DNA of 64,000 nucleotides from Cytobacillus gottheilii (GTDB lineage Bacteria; Bacillota; Bacilli; Bacillales; Cytobacillaceae). The position numbers and the translations under genes were made by a program. Positions 25,560 to 32,682 of the stretch are shown here, piece after piece. Under the pieces are notes generated by a model. The model had not been told where the DNA came from, did not search any database, and worked only from the letters and a program-made list of their open reading frames with translations. The stretch's first letter is position 1. The number at the start of each line of letters is the position of its first letter. The stretch is from positions 4,003,854 to 4,067,853 of the forward strand of contig NZ_KV440945.1 of assembly GCF_001636345.1 (NCBI RefSeq), written 5' to 3'.

Positions 25560-25586
25560 TGGTCTCACTCCTGATTCTCTATCAGA

Positions 25587-26021
25587 CTAGCTATATAATC
25601 TGTCGCGTTTTTCCTCTTTTAAGAACTCGATAAAATGCTGTATCAGTAAAAAAGGCTGTCCCTTAACAAGCATGATATATTTATTTTTTAAACTCTCACT
25701 TGCATCCTCACTCTTGTTGATACGATCAATAATATATTCTGCTGTTCTTTTCAGGATATCTTTTCTTAGTAATTTCCCTTCTTTTGAAAGAGCCATCCCA
25801 ACCGCCCCGATTACAGCGTATATCATAATGGTTAAAGCCGCATTCTCAGTAGTTGTCATGCCAAACAGCACTAGAAACAGATTCATAATGGAGATAAAAA
25901 TAAGCGGATATGAAAAGAGTACATATTTTGATGCCTTTTTCATAACTGGCTGTATTTTTTCTTCTAATTTCTCTAGCTCCTTTTTTATAAATGCAGGCAT
26001 CTCTGCTGTTCTTTGAAACAT
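25587..26021 (-). CDS. Small membrane protein (DUF5392-like, YwnF-type)
   Basis: 144 residues with two adjacent transmembrane helices (about 33-52 and 60-80) between an N-terminal amphipathic helix and a basic C-terminal domain. It looks like the DUF5392 group of Bacillus, of unknown function; the family name is tentative. AAGGAGG lies 7 bases before the ATG. It lies 12 bases after the alarmone synthetase gene and 27 before tetR, clearly one operon. Confidence 0.7.
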   Translation of the reverse strand: MFQRTAEMPAFIKKELEKLEEKIQPVMKKASKYVLFSYPLIFISIMNLFLVLFGMTTTENAALTIMIYAVIGAVGMALSKEGKLLRKDILKRTAEYIIDRINKSEDASESLKNKYIMLVKGQPFLLIQHFIEFLKEEKRDRLYS

Positions 26022-26033
26022 AAATCTTCCTCC

Positions 26034-26765
26034 TTAGTTCTGTTGATTTCCTGTTAACAGATCATATGGAAAACGGAAGTGGCGATTGTTGAATATCAAT
26101 CCCTCTAGGTTTTCCTCTTTATTCAGCTCTTTTATTTGTTTCATTTCTTTATGGATTTTCTCCATTTTCCTATCAAGCTCAGCAGCTGATTCAGCAGCTT
26201 CTTTAAGCTCCTCATTTATATTGCTGGGTACTTCCTTATTGTATTTGTAATAAATTTTATGTTCGAGGCTCGCCCAGAAATCCATCGCAATTGTACGAAT
26301 TTGAATTTCAACGTTAACGAGATCCTCCCGGTCGGACATAAATACAGGGATCTGCAGAATTAAATGCAGGCTCTGATAGCCATTCCCCTTAGGATTTTTA
26401 ATATAATCCTTGCATTCAATCACTTTAATATCCTTTTGCTTTTGGAGCATATTGCTTATTTCATAAATATCAGAAATGAATGAACAGGTAATCCGAATAC
26501 CTGCAATGTCATGTATATTCTCTTTTATTGCTGGTAAAGAAAGGTCATAGCCTTTTCTCTGCATCTTCTGCAGGATACTCTCAGGTGATTTCAAACGCGA
26601 TTTTACGTGTTCAATTGGATTATAGTCATGTATATATTGAAATTCCTGCTTTAAAATATCAATTTTTGTATTCATTTCATCTAAAGCAAATTTGTATGTC
26701 ATCATAAACCGTACAAGATCTGTCTTAAGTGTTTTCATTTTATCCAAGTCAAAAATCGTTTTCAT
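26034..26765 (-). CDS. ywaC: Small alarmone synthetase (RelP/YwaC type)
   Basis: 243 residues, close to B. subtilis YwaC: YNPIEHVKSRLKSPESI, the catalytic HDIAGIRITCSFISDIY, KDYIKNPKGNGYQSLHLI, and VEIQIRTIAMDFWASLEHKIYYK. There is a synthetase domain only; no HD hydrolase or TGS/ACT domains. It makes ppGpp/pppGpp from GTP or GDP and ATP. It is about 30 residues longer than YwaC, with an extra C-terminal tail after a charged helix. In B. subtilis ywaC responds to wall stress through ECF sigmas; here the operon instead has a SigA-like promoter under TetR operators. Confidence 0.92.
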   Translation of the reverse strand: MKTIFDLDKMKTLKTDLVRFMMTYKFALDEMNTKIDILKQEFQYIHDYNPIEHVKSRLKSPESILQKMQRKGYDLSLPAIKENIHDIAGIRITCSFISDIYEISNMLQKQKDIKVIECKDYIKNPKGNGYQSLHLILQIPVFMSDREDLVNVEIQIRTIAMDFWASLEHKIYYKYNKEVPSNINEELKEAAESAAELDRKMEKIHKEMKQIKELNKEENLEGLIFNNRHFRFPYDLLTGNQQN

Positions 26766-26777
26766 GGAAGTCTCCTC

Positions 26778-26873
26778 TTAATTCTTTACTAGTACTGGAC
26801 GTTTACATAATACAGCGTTAATTCCCTGTAATTGCAGTTTTTTAACGAGTGCTGCTACTTTACTATTTTTCAT
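26778..26873 (-). CDS. Putative 31-residue peptide heading the alarmone synthetase operon
   Basis: Reading frame MKNSKVAALVKKLQLQGINA... of 31 codons, ending in TAA just before the ribosome site of the synthetase (12 bases between stop and next ATG). GAGGTG lies 5 bases before its ATG. The peptide is basic and mostly helical with one cysteine. It lies after the TetR-gated promoter, so it would be the first translated gene of the operon. It may be a small protein or a leader peptide; no family recognised. Confidence 0.5.
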   Translation of the reverse strand: MKNSKVAALVKKLQLQGINAVLCKRPVLVKN

Positions 26874-26887
26874 CATTACACCTCAAT

Positions 26888-26965
26888 GTGACATGTTGTC
26901 ATGATCATATTAATATCTTATATGACACGGTGTCATCTGTCAATAAATTTGTGACACGGTGTCAT
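26888..26965 (-). promoter_or_regulatory. Promoter with three TetR-type operators
   Basis: Three 15-bp palindromes: GTGACATGTTGTCAT (26888-26902), ATGACACGGTGTCAT (26922-26936) and GTGACACGGTGTCAT (26951-26965). On the minus strand a perfect TTGACA (26938-26943) and TAAGAT (26915-26920) are 17 bases apart, and the middle palindrome fills that spacer. The others flank the promoter. This is textbook steric repression. Confidence 0.85.
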
Positions 26966-27173
26966 AAATGTCATAACAATAGTGAAGAATAAACAACAAA
27001 TTATTTGAATAGTAAAAACAGCACAATCGAATTGTAGTGGAATTTATTGCAGTAAAAAAAAATTGTATTATTTCTGGCTATATCGTTCTCTATAATAACT
27101 TTTAGTTGCGTAAATCCAGCAAGAAATTTATAATGCTTCTTATAACTATAACGTTACAGTTCGGAGGGATTGC

Positions 27174-27584
27174 ATTGGGAACGAGAAATTAAAAATTGGT
27201 GAGCTTGCTGAGAGAGCTCAAGTGACAAAAAGAACAATTGATCATTATACAAACTTGGGCCTTCTGCATGCCGAGCGTTCACCATCAAATTATCGCTATT
27301 ACGATATATCGGCTGTTTCACGTCTTGAATTTATTGAAAATCATAAGAAGAATGGCATGCCGCTTTCAGAAATCAAACAGCTGCTGCATAAAAAGGATTT
27401 AGAAGAAGCAGAAGAAATTGATGTTCTTGAGCTGCGTCTAAAGATTAAAGGATTACAAGAAGAAGTATCAGATGTACTGGCTCAGCTTGATAAAAAGGAT
27501 GAAAATAATCATGAATATGTAAAGAAGCAAGTTTCAAGCGAGAGCATGTCACTTATTCAAGCTTTGTTATTATTACTTAATTAA
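27174..27584 (+). CDS. MerR family transcriptional regulator with apparent ATT start
   Basis: About 136 residues with the MerR winged helix: KIGELAERAQVTKRTIDHYTNLGLL, SNYRYYDISAVSRLEFI, then a coiled coil (about 70-115). The first helix of the DNA-binding domain lies upstream of the only ordinary in-frame start (GTG 27222), which would truncate it. Between the in-frame stop at 27111 and 27222 there is no ATG, GTG or TTG. ATT at 27174 follows GGAGG by 6 bases and gives a complete domain, so it is the best start, unless the sequence has a frameshift. It lies 58 bases before the magnesium exporter. Confidence 0.7.
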   Translation: MGNEKLKIGELAERAQVTKRTIDHYTNLGLLHAERSPSNYRYYDISAVSRLEFIENHKKNGMPLSEIKQLLHKKDLEEAEEIDVLELRLKIKGLQEEVSDVLAQLDKKDENNHEYVKKQVSSESMSLIQALLLLLN

Positions 27585-27604
27585 TGTAAATTAAAATTTT
27601 TCAC

Positions 27605-27645
27605 AGGAGGTGTAAGTCTTACATAGTATTGTAAGACTGCCATTG
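27605..27645 (+). promoter_or_regulatory. Ribosome site bridged by a hairpin before the mpfA start
   Basis: AGGAGGTG (27605-27612) is 30 bases from the TTG start (27643), too far for direct use. Between them is a 9-bp perfect hairpin (27615-27638, AGTCTTACA/TGTAAGACT, 6-base loop). Folding it leaves a 6-base spacing. Confidence 0.65.
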
Positions 27646-28950
27646 ACAACCCTTAATTTAACTTTATTTGCTATATTAATCGCTTTAACCGCTTTTTTTG
27701 TGGCAACTGAATTTGCAATTGTAAAAATACGCTCCTCAAAAATAGATCAACTCATTGCGGAAGGTCGAGCTGGCTCACTTGCAGCCAAAAAAGTCATCAC
27801 ACATTTAGATGAATACTTATCTGCCTGTCAGCTTGGGATCACGGTCACAGCTTTAGGAATAGGATTTGTTGGGGAATCTACATTTGAAGTCCTTCTTCAT
27901 CCCCTGTTTGAATACTTTCAAGTAAATGACTCAATGTCTCATATTCTAACGATTGGAATTGCTTTTGCTATTGCTACATTTTTGCATGTAGTGGTTGGCG
28001 AGTTAGCACCTAAAACCATCGCTATTCAAAAGGCAGAAGCAGTTACACTTGCTTTTGCGCGACCAATTATTTGGTTCTATCGCATTTTATTCCCATTTAT
28101 CTGGTTCTTAAATGGATCAGCTCGGCTTCTTGTTGGACTTTTCGGTTTAAAGCCTGCATCCGAGCATGAATTAGCTCACTCTGAGGAAGAATTACGCATC
28201 CTTTTATCTGAAAGTTATAAAAGCGGTGAAATTAATAAAAATGAACTAAAATATATGAACAACATTTTTGAGTTTGATGAAAGAATTGCAAAAGAGATCA
28301 TGGTACCGCGGACAGAAATGGTTGCATTCTCCGCTGATGACTCCTTTACGGATGTCATGAGCACTATTAAAACAGAACGATATACACGTTACCCCGTTGT
28401 GGATGGAGATAAAGATAACATCCTTGGATTTATTAATGTAAAAGAATTTTTAACTGCTAATCTGCAGCGTGAAGATACAAAGGATTTAACACTAGAACGA
28501 TTCATCAACCCAGTGATTCGCGTAATTGAGACCGTTCCAATCAACGACCTTTTAATCAAAATGCAGAAAGAACGCACACATATTGCTATTTTAATGGACG
28601 AATATGGCGGTACTTCTGGACTGGTTACTGTAGAAGATATCATCGAAGAAATTGTTGGAGAAATCCGTGATGAATTTGACGAAGACGAATTGCCTGAAAT
28701 TCGCAAGATAAAAGAAAATCATTATCTTCTAGATGCAAAGCTTCTTATTGATGATGTCAATAATCTTCTAGAAATTGAACTGGATGATGAAGACGTCGAT
28801 ACATTAGGCGGCTGGTTTCTTACTCAAAACTTTGACGCTGAAGTAGGCAGTAAAGTGGAATATGAAGGCTTTGTCTTTACGGTTACTGAAATAGAAGGTC
28901 ATCAGATTCATTATATTGAAGTGACAATAAACAAAGAGATAACTTTATAA
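27643..28950 (+). CDS. mpfA: CNNM/CorC-type transporter (MpfA/YhdP-like, Mg2+ efflux)
   Basis: 435 residues. The N-terminal DUF21 membrane domain (about 1-190, four hydrophobic segments; [21 protein letters not shown]) is followed by two CBS domains (about 210-335; [30 protein letters not shown]) and a CorC/HlyC domain. Alignment from memory with B. subtilis YhdP (MpfA, reported as a magnesium exporter) is close over the whole length and places the start at TTG 27643. The CBS pair probably senses Mg-ATP. A MerR gene precedes it. It ends at a strong terminator. Confidence 0.88.
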   Translation: MTTLNLTLFAILIALTAFFVATEFAIVKIRSSKIDQLIAEGRAGSLAAKKVITHLDEYLSACQLGITVTALGIGFVGESTFEVLLHPLFEYFQVNDSMSHILTIGIAFAIATFLHVVVGELAPKTIAIQKAEAVTLAFARPIIWFYRILFPFIWFLNGSARLLVGLFGLKPASEHELAHSEEELRILLSESYKSGEINKNELKYMNNIFEFDERIAKEIMVPRTEMVAFSADDSFTDVMSTIKTERYTRYPVVDGDKDNILGFINVKEFLTANLQREDTKDLTLERFINPVIRVIETVPINDLLIKMQKERTHIAILMDEYGGTSGLVTVEDIIEEIVGEIRDEFDEDELPEIRKIKENHYLLDAKLLIDDVNNLLEIELDDEDVDTLGGWFLTQNFDAEVGSKVEYEGFVFTVTEIEGHQIHYIEVTINKEITL

Positions 28951-28962
28951 TGTTTTCTAAAG

Positions 28963-28996
28963 AAAGCTGCCGTGTTATTTGGCAGCTTTGTTTCTT
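28963..28996 (+). terminator. Rho-independent terminator
   Basis: Stem AAAGCTGCC/GGCAGCTTT followed by GTTTCTTTG, after mpfA. Confidence 0.8.
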
Positions 28997-29049
28997 TGAA
29001 TAAAAATAAAAAAGCTTGGAATTTATGCCAAACTTTTCTACATGCACTA

Positions 29050-29283
29050 TTATAAAATTTCTTTTTTGTTTTTTATTTCATCCAGTTTTAGTTGTATCTC
29101 GAGCTCTTGCCTCATTTTTTCCGTTTCCAGCATGAAGTTTTCATGTTTAAGCTTTTCCAGTTCCAATTGGTCTTTTACGACTTTATGCTTTAGCTTTGTT
29201 TGTTTTTGGAAGTGGTCTGCCAAAATCGCAATAATCGGAATTGAAAACACCATTATGACAGCAATGGTACCTGTCGTCATCAT
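29050..29283 (-). CDS. Small membrane protein with coiled-coil tail, 77 aa
   Basis: One transmembrane helix (about 5-24: IAVIMVFSIPIIAILADHF) followed by a charged 50-residue coiled coil with leucine heptads. GAGGTGG lies 5 bases before ATG 29283 (8 before the next ATG); the GTG three codons upstream is part of it. Family unknown; it looks like a membrane-tethered coiled coil of the phage-shock or YvlB neighbourhood kind, but no real assignment is possible. Single gene. Confidence 0.6.
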   Translation of the reverse strand: MMTTGTIAVIMVFSIPIIAILADHFQKQTKLKHKVVKDQLELEKLKHENFMLETEKMRQELEIQLKLDEIKNKKEIL

Positions 29284-29559
29284 TTTCTCCACCTCATTTT
29301 TTATCCTTCTTTACCATATGATAACAAAAAAAAAGGAAGAAGTGCGTTATTAAGTAGAATTTCTTCAAAATAAAAAAACAGCTATTCTTTTCATTCAGTT
29401 CTATATTACATGCTGAAAAATACGAACATACCTATTAATCAAACATTTGATTAGTCTTTTACTCTGCAAATAATAGGTCATTTTGGTGAAATCTTTTTAT
29501 TTACTAACTTAAAAAATATTGTTATGATAAGAACACTTTTTAGAGAGGGAGGATTAAAG

Positions 29560-29895
29560 ATGAATCAACATAAAAAAATCATATCCATCGGTTTACTGTT
29601 CATCTTTTTGTCTTATCTTCTCATTGGTTTTCCAAACAATATGGCACAGTCCTTCATCGGAGCTGACGATGTCCTGACAGCTGGATCCATTGGAATACAT
29701 GACCATGCTGGCGAAAAGGATGAAGTAAAAAAGGTCCCGTCGCTTTTATTTGATTCTGCGGCCATCATTGTACTCATGACAACTGCAGCAGCAGCTATAT
29801 GTCTGCATTTCTCAAAGAATACGAGAATAAAGATTTTTATGACACCATATTTTTATCAGGCAAATTCAATTTCTGTTTCTCCTTGTTTTTATTAA
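29560..29895 (+). CDS. Hypothetical membrane protein, 111 aa
   Basis: Two hydrophobic segments (about 6-24 and 68-85) with a 40-residue extracellular loop containing HDHAGEKDE and ending LLFDSAA. GGGAGG precedes ATG 29560 by about 7 bases, so the upstream in-frame codons are excluded. It is followed after 29 bases by another tiny membrane protein gene. The His/Asp-rich loop could bind metal. Unrecognised. Confidence 0.6.
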   Translation: MNQHKKIISIGLLFIFLSYLLIGFPNNMAQSFIGADDVLTAGSIGIHDHAGEKDEVKKVPSLLFDSAAIIVLMTTAAAAICLHFSKNTRIKIFMTPYFYQANSISVSPCFY

Positions 29896-29924
29896 AGCAT
29901 TTAATAAAAATTCGAGGAGGAATT

Positions 29925-30041
29925 ATGATGTTATTTCGTTTTCTAATGATTGGATTATTTTCACTTACAGCAGGAAGTATTTTTGCTTACCAAGGCTATG
30001 AAGTGGTCCATGTGTTATTTGACTATATGAAACGGCACTAA
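29925..30041 (+). CDS. Tiny membrane protein, 38 aa
   Basis: 38-residue peptide, MMLFRFLMIGLFSLTAGSIF..., with one transmembrane helix and a short charged tail ending in DYMKRH. The GAGGAGG ribosome site lies 4 bases before its ATG, one of the stronger sites in the area, which supports translation. It probably forms an operon with the 111-residue membrane protein. Function unknown. Confidence 0.6.
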   Translation: MMLFRFLMIGLFSLTAGSIFAYQGYEVVHVLFDYMKRH

Positions 30042-30187
30042 TCGATACACTGCAGACATATGCCTGCGGTTTTTTAATTTGGATCATTTCCCTTTTCCAT
30101 GGTTACATTACCTGGTCTCTCCTAAAATTGAAATCTTTTCTTATTGACTTGCCTATATTCATAGACTATTATTTGAAAGTATGTCTG

Positions 30188-30226
30188 ACGTGGTTCGAGA
30201 ACCTCCCACGATAAAAAACTAAGGAG
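30188..30226 (+). promoter_or_regulatory. preQ1-I riboswitch
   Basis: The compact class I aptamer is visible: stem CGTGG/CCACG with the loop TTCGAGAACCTC, then the A-rich ATAAAAAACTAA tail that forms the pseudoknot. It runs straight into AAGGAG, the ribosome site of queT, so translation control is expected: preQ1 binding would hide the ribosome site. Confidence 0.9.
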
Positions 30227-30237
30227 AGAGAAATAAA

Positions 30238-30723
30238 ATGAATAGTAAAAACCTTGTCCTTAACGGCATTATTGCTGCCCTTTATATTGCTGTTACCATG
30301 CTTATTCAGCCATTCGGGTTCACAGCTGTTCAGTTCCGTGTATCGGAGTTGTTTAACCACCTGATTGTCTTTAATAAAAAATACCTTTATGGCATCGTAT
30401 TAGGCGTATTTTTAACCAATTTATTGTTTTCTCCAATGAAAGGCTATGACCTCATTTTCGGTACCGGTCATTCCTTATTATCTTTGCTGATTACAATATT
30501 TATTTGTAAATATGTTAAAAACATCTGGGCACGATTAGCAATTAACACGATTGTCTTTACGCTGATGATGTGGCTGATTGCATTAGAGCTGAAACTGGCG
30601 TTTGGATTGCCATTTTTAGAAACGTACTACACAACAGCTGTTGGGGAATTTATTGTTTTATTGGCTGGAATTCCAGTTATGTATGCTTTAAATAAGCGAA
30701 TTAATTTGGCTAAAGCATTATAA
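30238..30723 (+). CDS. queT: Queuosine precursor transporter QueT
   Basis: 161-residue ECF-type S component with five to six transmembrane helices. The QueT family patterns are present: NGIIAALYIAVTMLIQPFGFTAVQFRVSE and FGTGHSLLSLL. It binds and imports a queuosine precursor (preQ0/preQ1), using a shared ECF energising module encoded elsewhere. The preQ1-I riboswitch directly upstream confirms the assignment. It ends at a bidirectional terminator. Confidence 0.94.
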   Translation: MNSKNLVLNGIIAALYIAVTMLIQPFGFTAVQFRVSELFNHLIVFNKKYLYGIVLGVFLTNLLFSPMKGYDLIFGTGHSLLSLLITIFICKYVKNIWARLAINTIVFTLMMWLIALELKLAFGLPFLETYYTTAVGEFIVLLAGIPVMYALNKRINLAKAL

Positions 30724-30732
30724 TCAGACACT

Positions 30733-30777
30733 AAAAAAGAGGCTTGCACCCATGTGTTGGGAGGCAAGCTTCTTTTT
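30733..30777. terminator. Bidirectional terminator
   Basis: Stem AGAGGCTTGC/GCAAGCTTCT with a T run on the plus strand and an A run on the other side, between convergent queT and the terC-type gene. Confidence 0.82.
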
Positions 30778-30792
30778 GTGGTCAAATACGAA

Positions 30793-31569
30793 TTAATGTT
30801 TCACTTCACCACTTGCGACAGCTTTTTCTTTTGAAAGGAACCAGCCGCCTGCTGCGATAAGAACTAACACGATATAGAAAATTGATTTCCATTCAGTGGA
30901 CTTTGCAAACGCTTCTGGAAGGAATGCCAATGCTGGATGTGACATTGTATAAACAAGCAGCTTAACCCCAACCCAGCCGACAATCATAAAGGCTGCAATT
31001 TCAAGCCCTGGTCTTCTTTCAAGAAGTCCGACAAAGAAGTTGGCTGCAAAACGCATTATAACAAGGCCAATTAGTCCTCCAGCAAATATAACTAAGAACT
31101 TTCCTCCATCAAGGCCGCCGATATTTGGCAGTCCTGAATCTGGGAGTGCTACTGCTAATGCTACTGCTGCTAAGATGGAGTCAACTGCAAATGCGATATC
31201 TGCCAGTTCTACTTTAAATACAGTCATCCAAAAACCAGATTTTTTCTTGGGACGCTCTGTCCCCGAAGACTCTGCTTTTTTTACAACAAGCTTACGGTAT
31301 ATGTGATTAAGCGCGATGAATAATAAATAGATCGCACCGATTGCCTGAACCTGCCATACATCTACCAGGAATGAAATGGCAAATAAGGAACCAAATCGGA
31401 AAACAAATGCTCCCGCCAATCCGTAAAATAAGGCTCTTCTTCTCTCTTCTTCTGGTAAATGCTTTACCATGATCGCAAGTACGAGCGCATTATCAGCTGC
31501 CAGCAGTCCTTCTAGTGCAATCAGAACTAATAACACCCATCCATACTCCAATAATAATGATAACTCCAT
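30793..31569 (-). CDS. TerC family membrane protein (YkoY/YceF type, manganese-linked)
   Basis: 258 residues with about seven transmembrane helices. The conserved acidic TerC motifs are present: LIALEGLLAADNALVLA and KVELADIAFAVDSILAA. TerC proteins of Bacillus export or deliver Mn2+ for metalation of secreted enzymes. The yybP-ykoY manganese riboswitch upstream (about 31637-31790) fits that role. AAAGGAGG precedes the ATG. Single gene. Confidence 0.9.
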   Translation of the reverse strand: MELSLLLEYGWVLLVLIALEGLLAADNALVLAIMVKHLPEEERRRALFYGLAGAFVFRFGSLFAISFLVDVWQVQAIGAIYLLFIALNHIYRKLVVKKAESSGTERPKKKSGFWMTVFKVELADIAFAVDSILAAVALAVALPDSGLPNIGGLDGGKFLVIFAGGLIGLVIMRFAANFFVGLLERRPGLEIAAFMIVGWVGVKLLVYTMSHPALAFLPEAFAKSTEWKSIFYIVLVLIAAGGWFLSKEKAVASGEVKH

Positions 31570-31636
31570 TCTTTTTCCTCCTTTAATCGTTTTGTTTATA
31601 TGTTCGGCCGTCCTATATGTAAAATGGCAATAAAAA

Positions 31637-31790
31637 GACCTTTACCATTTTGGTAAAGGTCAACAAAAATAATAAAGACCTCTACCGTGAATAGGTAAAG
31701 GTCTTGCTAACAGTGTTCACACTGCCAACAAAGCCGAGAGCTAAAAGCTCCGAAATGACGACTTTGCTGTTAAAGCTACTCCCCTTTAGG
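31637..31790 (-). promoter_or_regulatory. yybP-ykoY (Mn2+) riboswitch with two tandem terminator hairpins
   Basis: On the minus strand, GGGGAGTAGC (31775-31784) begins the aptamer, followed by the CGTCATTTCGG region and the GGCAGTGTGAACACTGTTAGCAA segment, hallmarks of this class. Two hairpins follow. The first is GACCTTTACC/GGTAGAGGTC (31677-31703). The second is a perfect GACCTTTACC/GGTAAAGGTC (31637-31661) with a TTTTTA tail, the actual terminator. Confidence 0.9.
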
Positions 31791-31849
31791 GATATCCGAA
31801 CATATTTAATTATATTCTTATCATATTAAGGATCGTACTTTTTGTCAAC

Positions 31850-32437
31850 CTAATTTTTCTCAGCTAGATAGTCAGCGAGTTTTTGCATATGAACCAGACT
31901 TTCATCAGCAGCTGTAATCTCTGCTTCCCAATCCCGAATGATTCTAGCTGAAATATAATTTTCCATATGCTCTAAATGAATGTGCAGCATATTTTGAAGA
32001 GTCTTTTCCTGCCAGCGGGGATTGGCTTCACTTAGAACTGCTGCCAATTCGTTCGCATTTTCATACCATTTTTTCCGTTCTTGAGCAACCGTTTCCTTCT
32101 CACCATTTTTTGCTGCTTTTATCATTTTTCCAGCCAGCAAAATATGATCCTTTAAGAGAGCGGTTACTTGTGCCGTTCCTTTTTCACCAAGGTAAGGTGA
32201 AAGTGATACACCAATATCCTCCTGGTTTTTAAGCAATCTATTTAGAACGGCATCACGATCATTCAAGTCCTCCATCTCGCTTACAATATAGCTTTGGGAC
32301 CATACGAAATGTTCTGTCCATAGCTTTTTATAATCCTCTTGGGTACTGCTGCCTTTTCTTGAAGCGGCAGCATGCACCGTTGAAAGACACAACGTCATAA
32401 CCATAATCAAAACAACGTATCTAACAGCTTTTTTCAA
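31850..32437 (-). CDS. Secreted helical protein of unknown function
   Basis: 195 residues with a cleavable signal peptide (VVLIMVMTLCLSTVHAAA, cleavage near 25) and then an all-helical domain, probably a four-helix bundle with repeated W-x-x-H/HxxxM patterns (LWTEHFVWSQSYIV, MLHIHLEHMENYI). The TTG start is supported by AAGGAG 9 bases upstream. Family not recognised; conserved histidines could bind metal or heme. Single gene. Confidence 0.65.
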   Translation of the reverse strand: MKKAVRYVVLIMVMTLCLSTVHAAASRKGSSTQEDYKKLWTEHFVWSQSYIVSEMEDLNDRDAVLNRLLKNQEDIGVSLSPYLGEKGTAQVTALLKDHILLAGKMIKAAKNGEKETVAQERKKWYENANELAAVLSEANPRWQEKTLQNMLHIHLEHMENYISARIIRDWEAEITAADESLVHMQKLADYLAEKN

Positions 32438-32642
32438 TTTAATCTCTCCTTTATCATCCTCTCTTTTATATTGGATTTATTTTCTATATTTATTCTCTTT
32501 TTAATAGCCTCCGAACTTTCTTCACTATTAATACTATTAGAAAGATTTCCAAGCTATATAGGAAAGTACTGTGTCTCCACGCCGCTTCACTCCAGCATGG
32601 GACTTCACCTTAGTCAACATTCTTTGTTCAAACAGGATAATC

Positions 32643-32672
32643 AAAAAACCGACTGCACATAATGGCAATCGG
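32643..32672 (-). terminator. Terminator of the tct operon
   Basis: Minus-strand imperfect stem CCGATTGCC/GCAGTCGG followed by six T residues. Confidence 0.7.
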
Positions 32673-32682
32673 CAGATATTAT

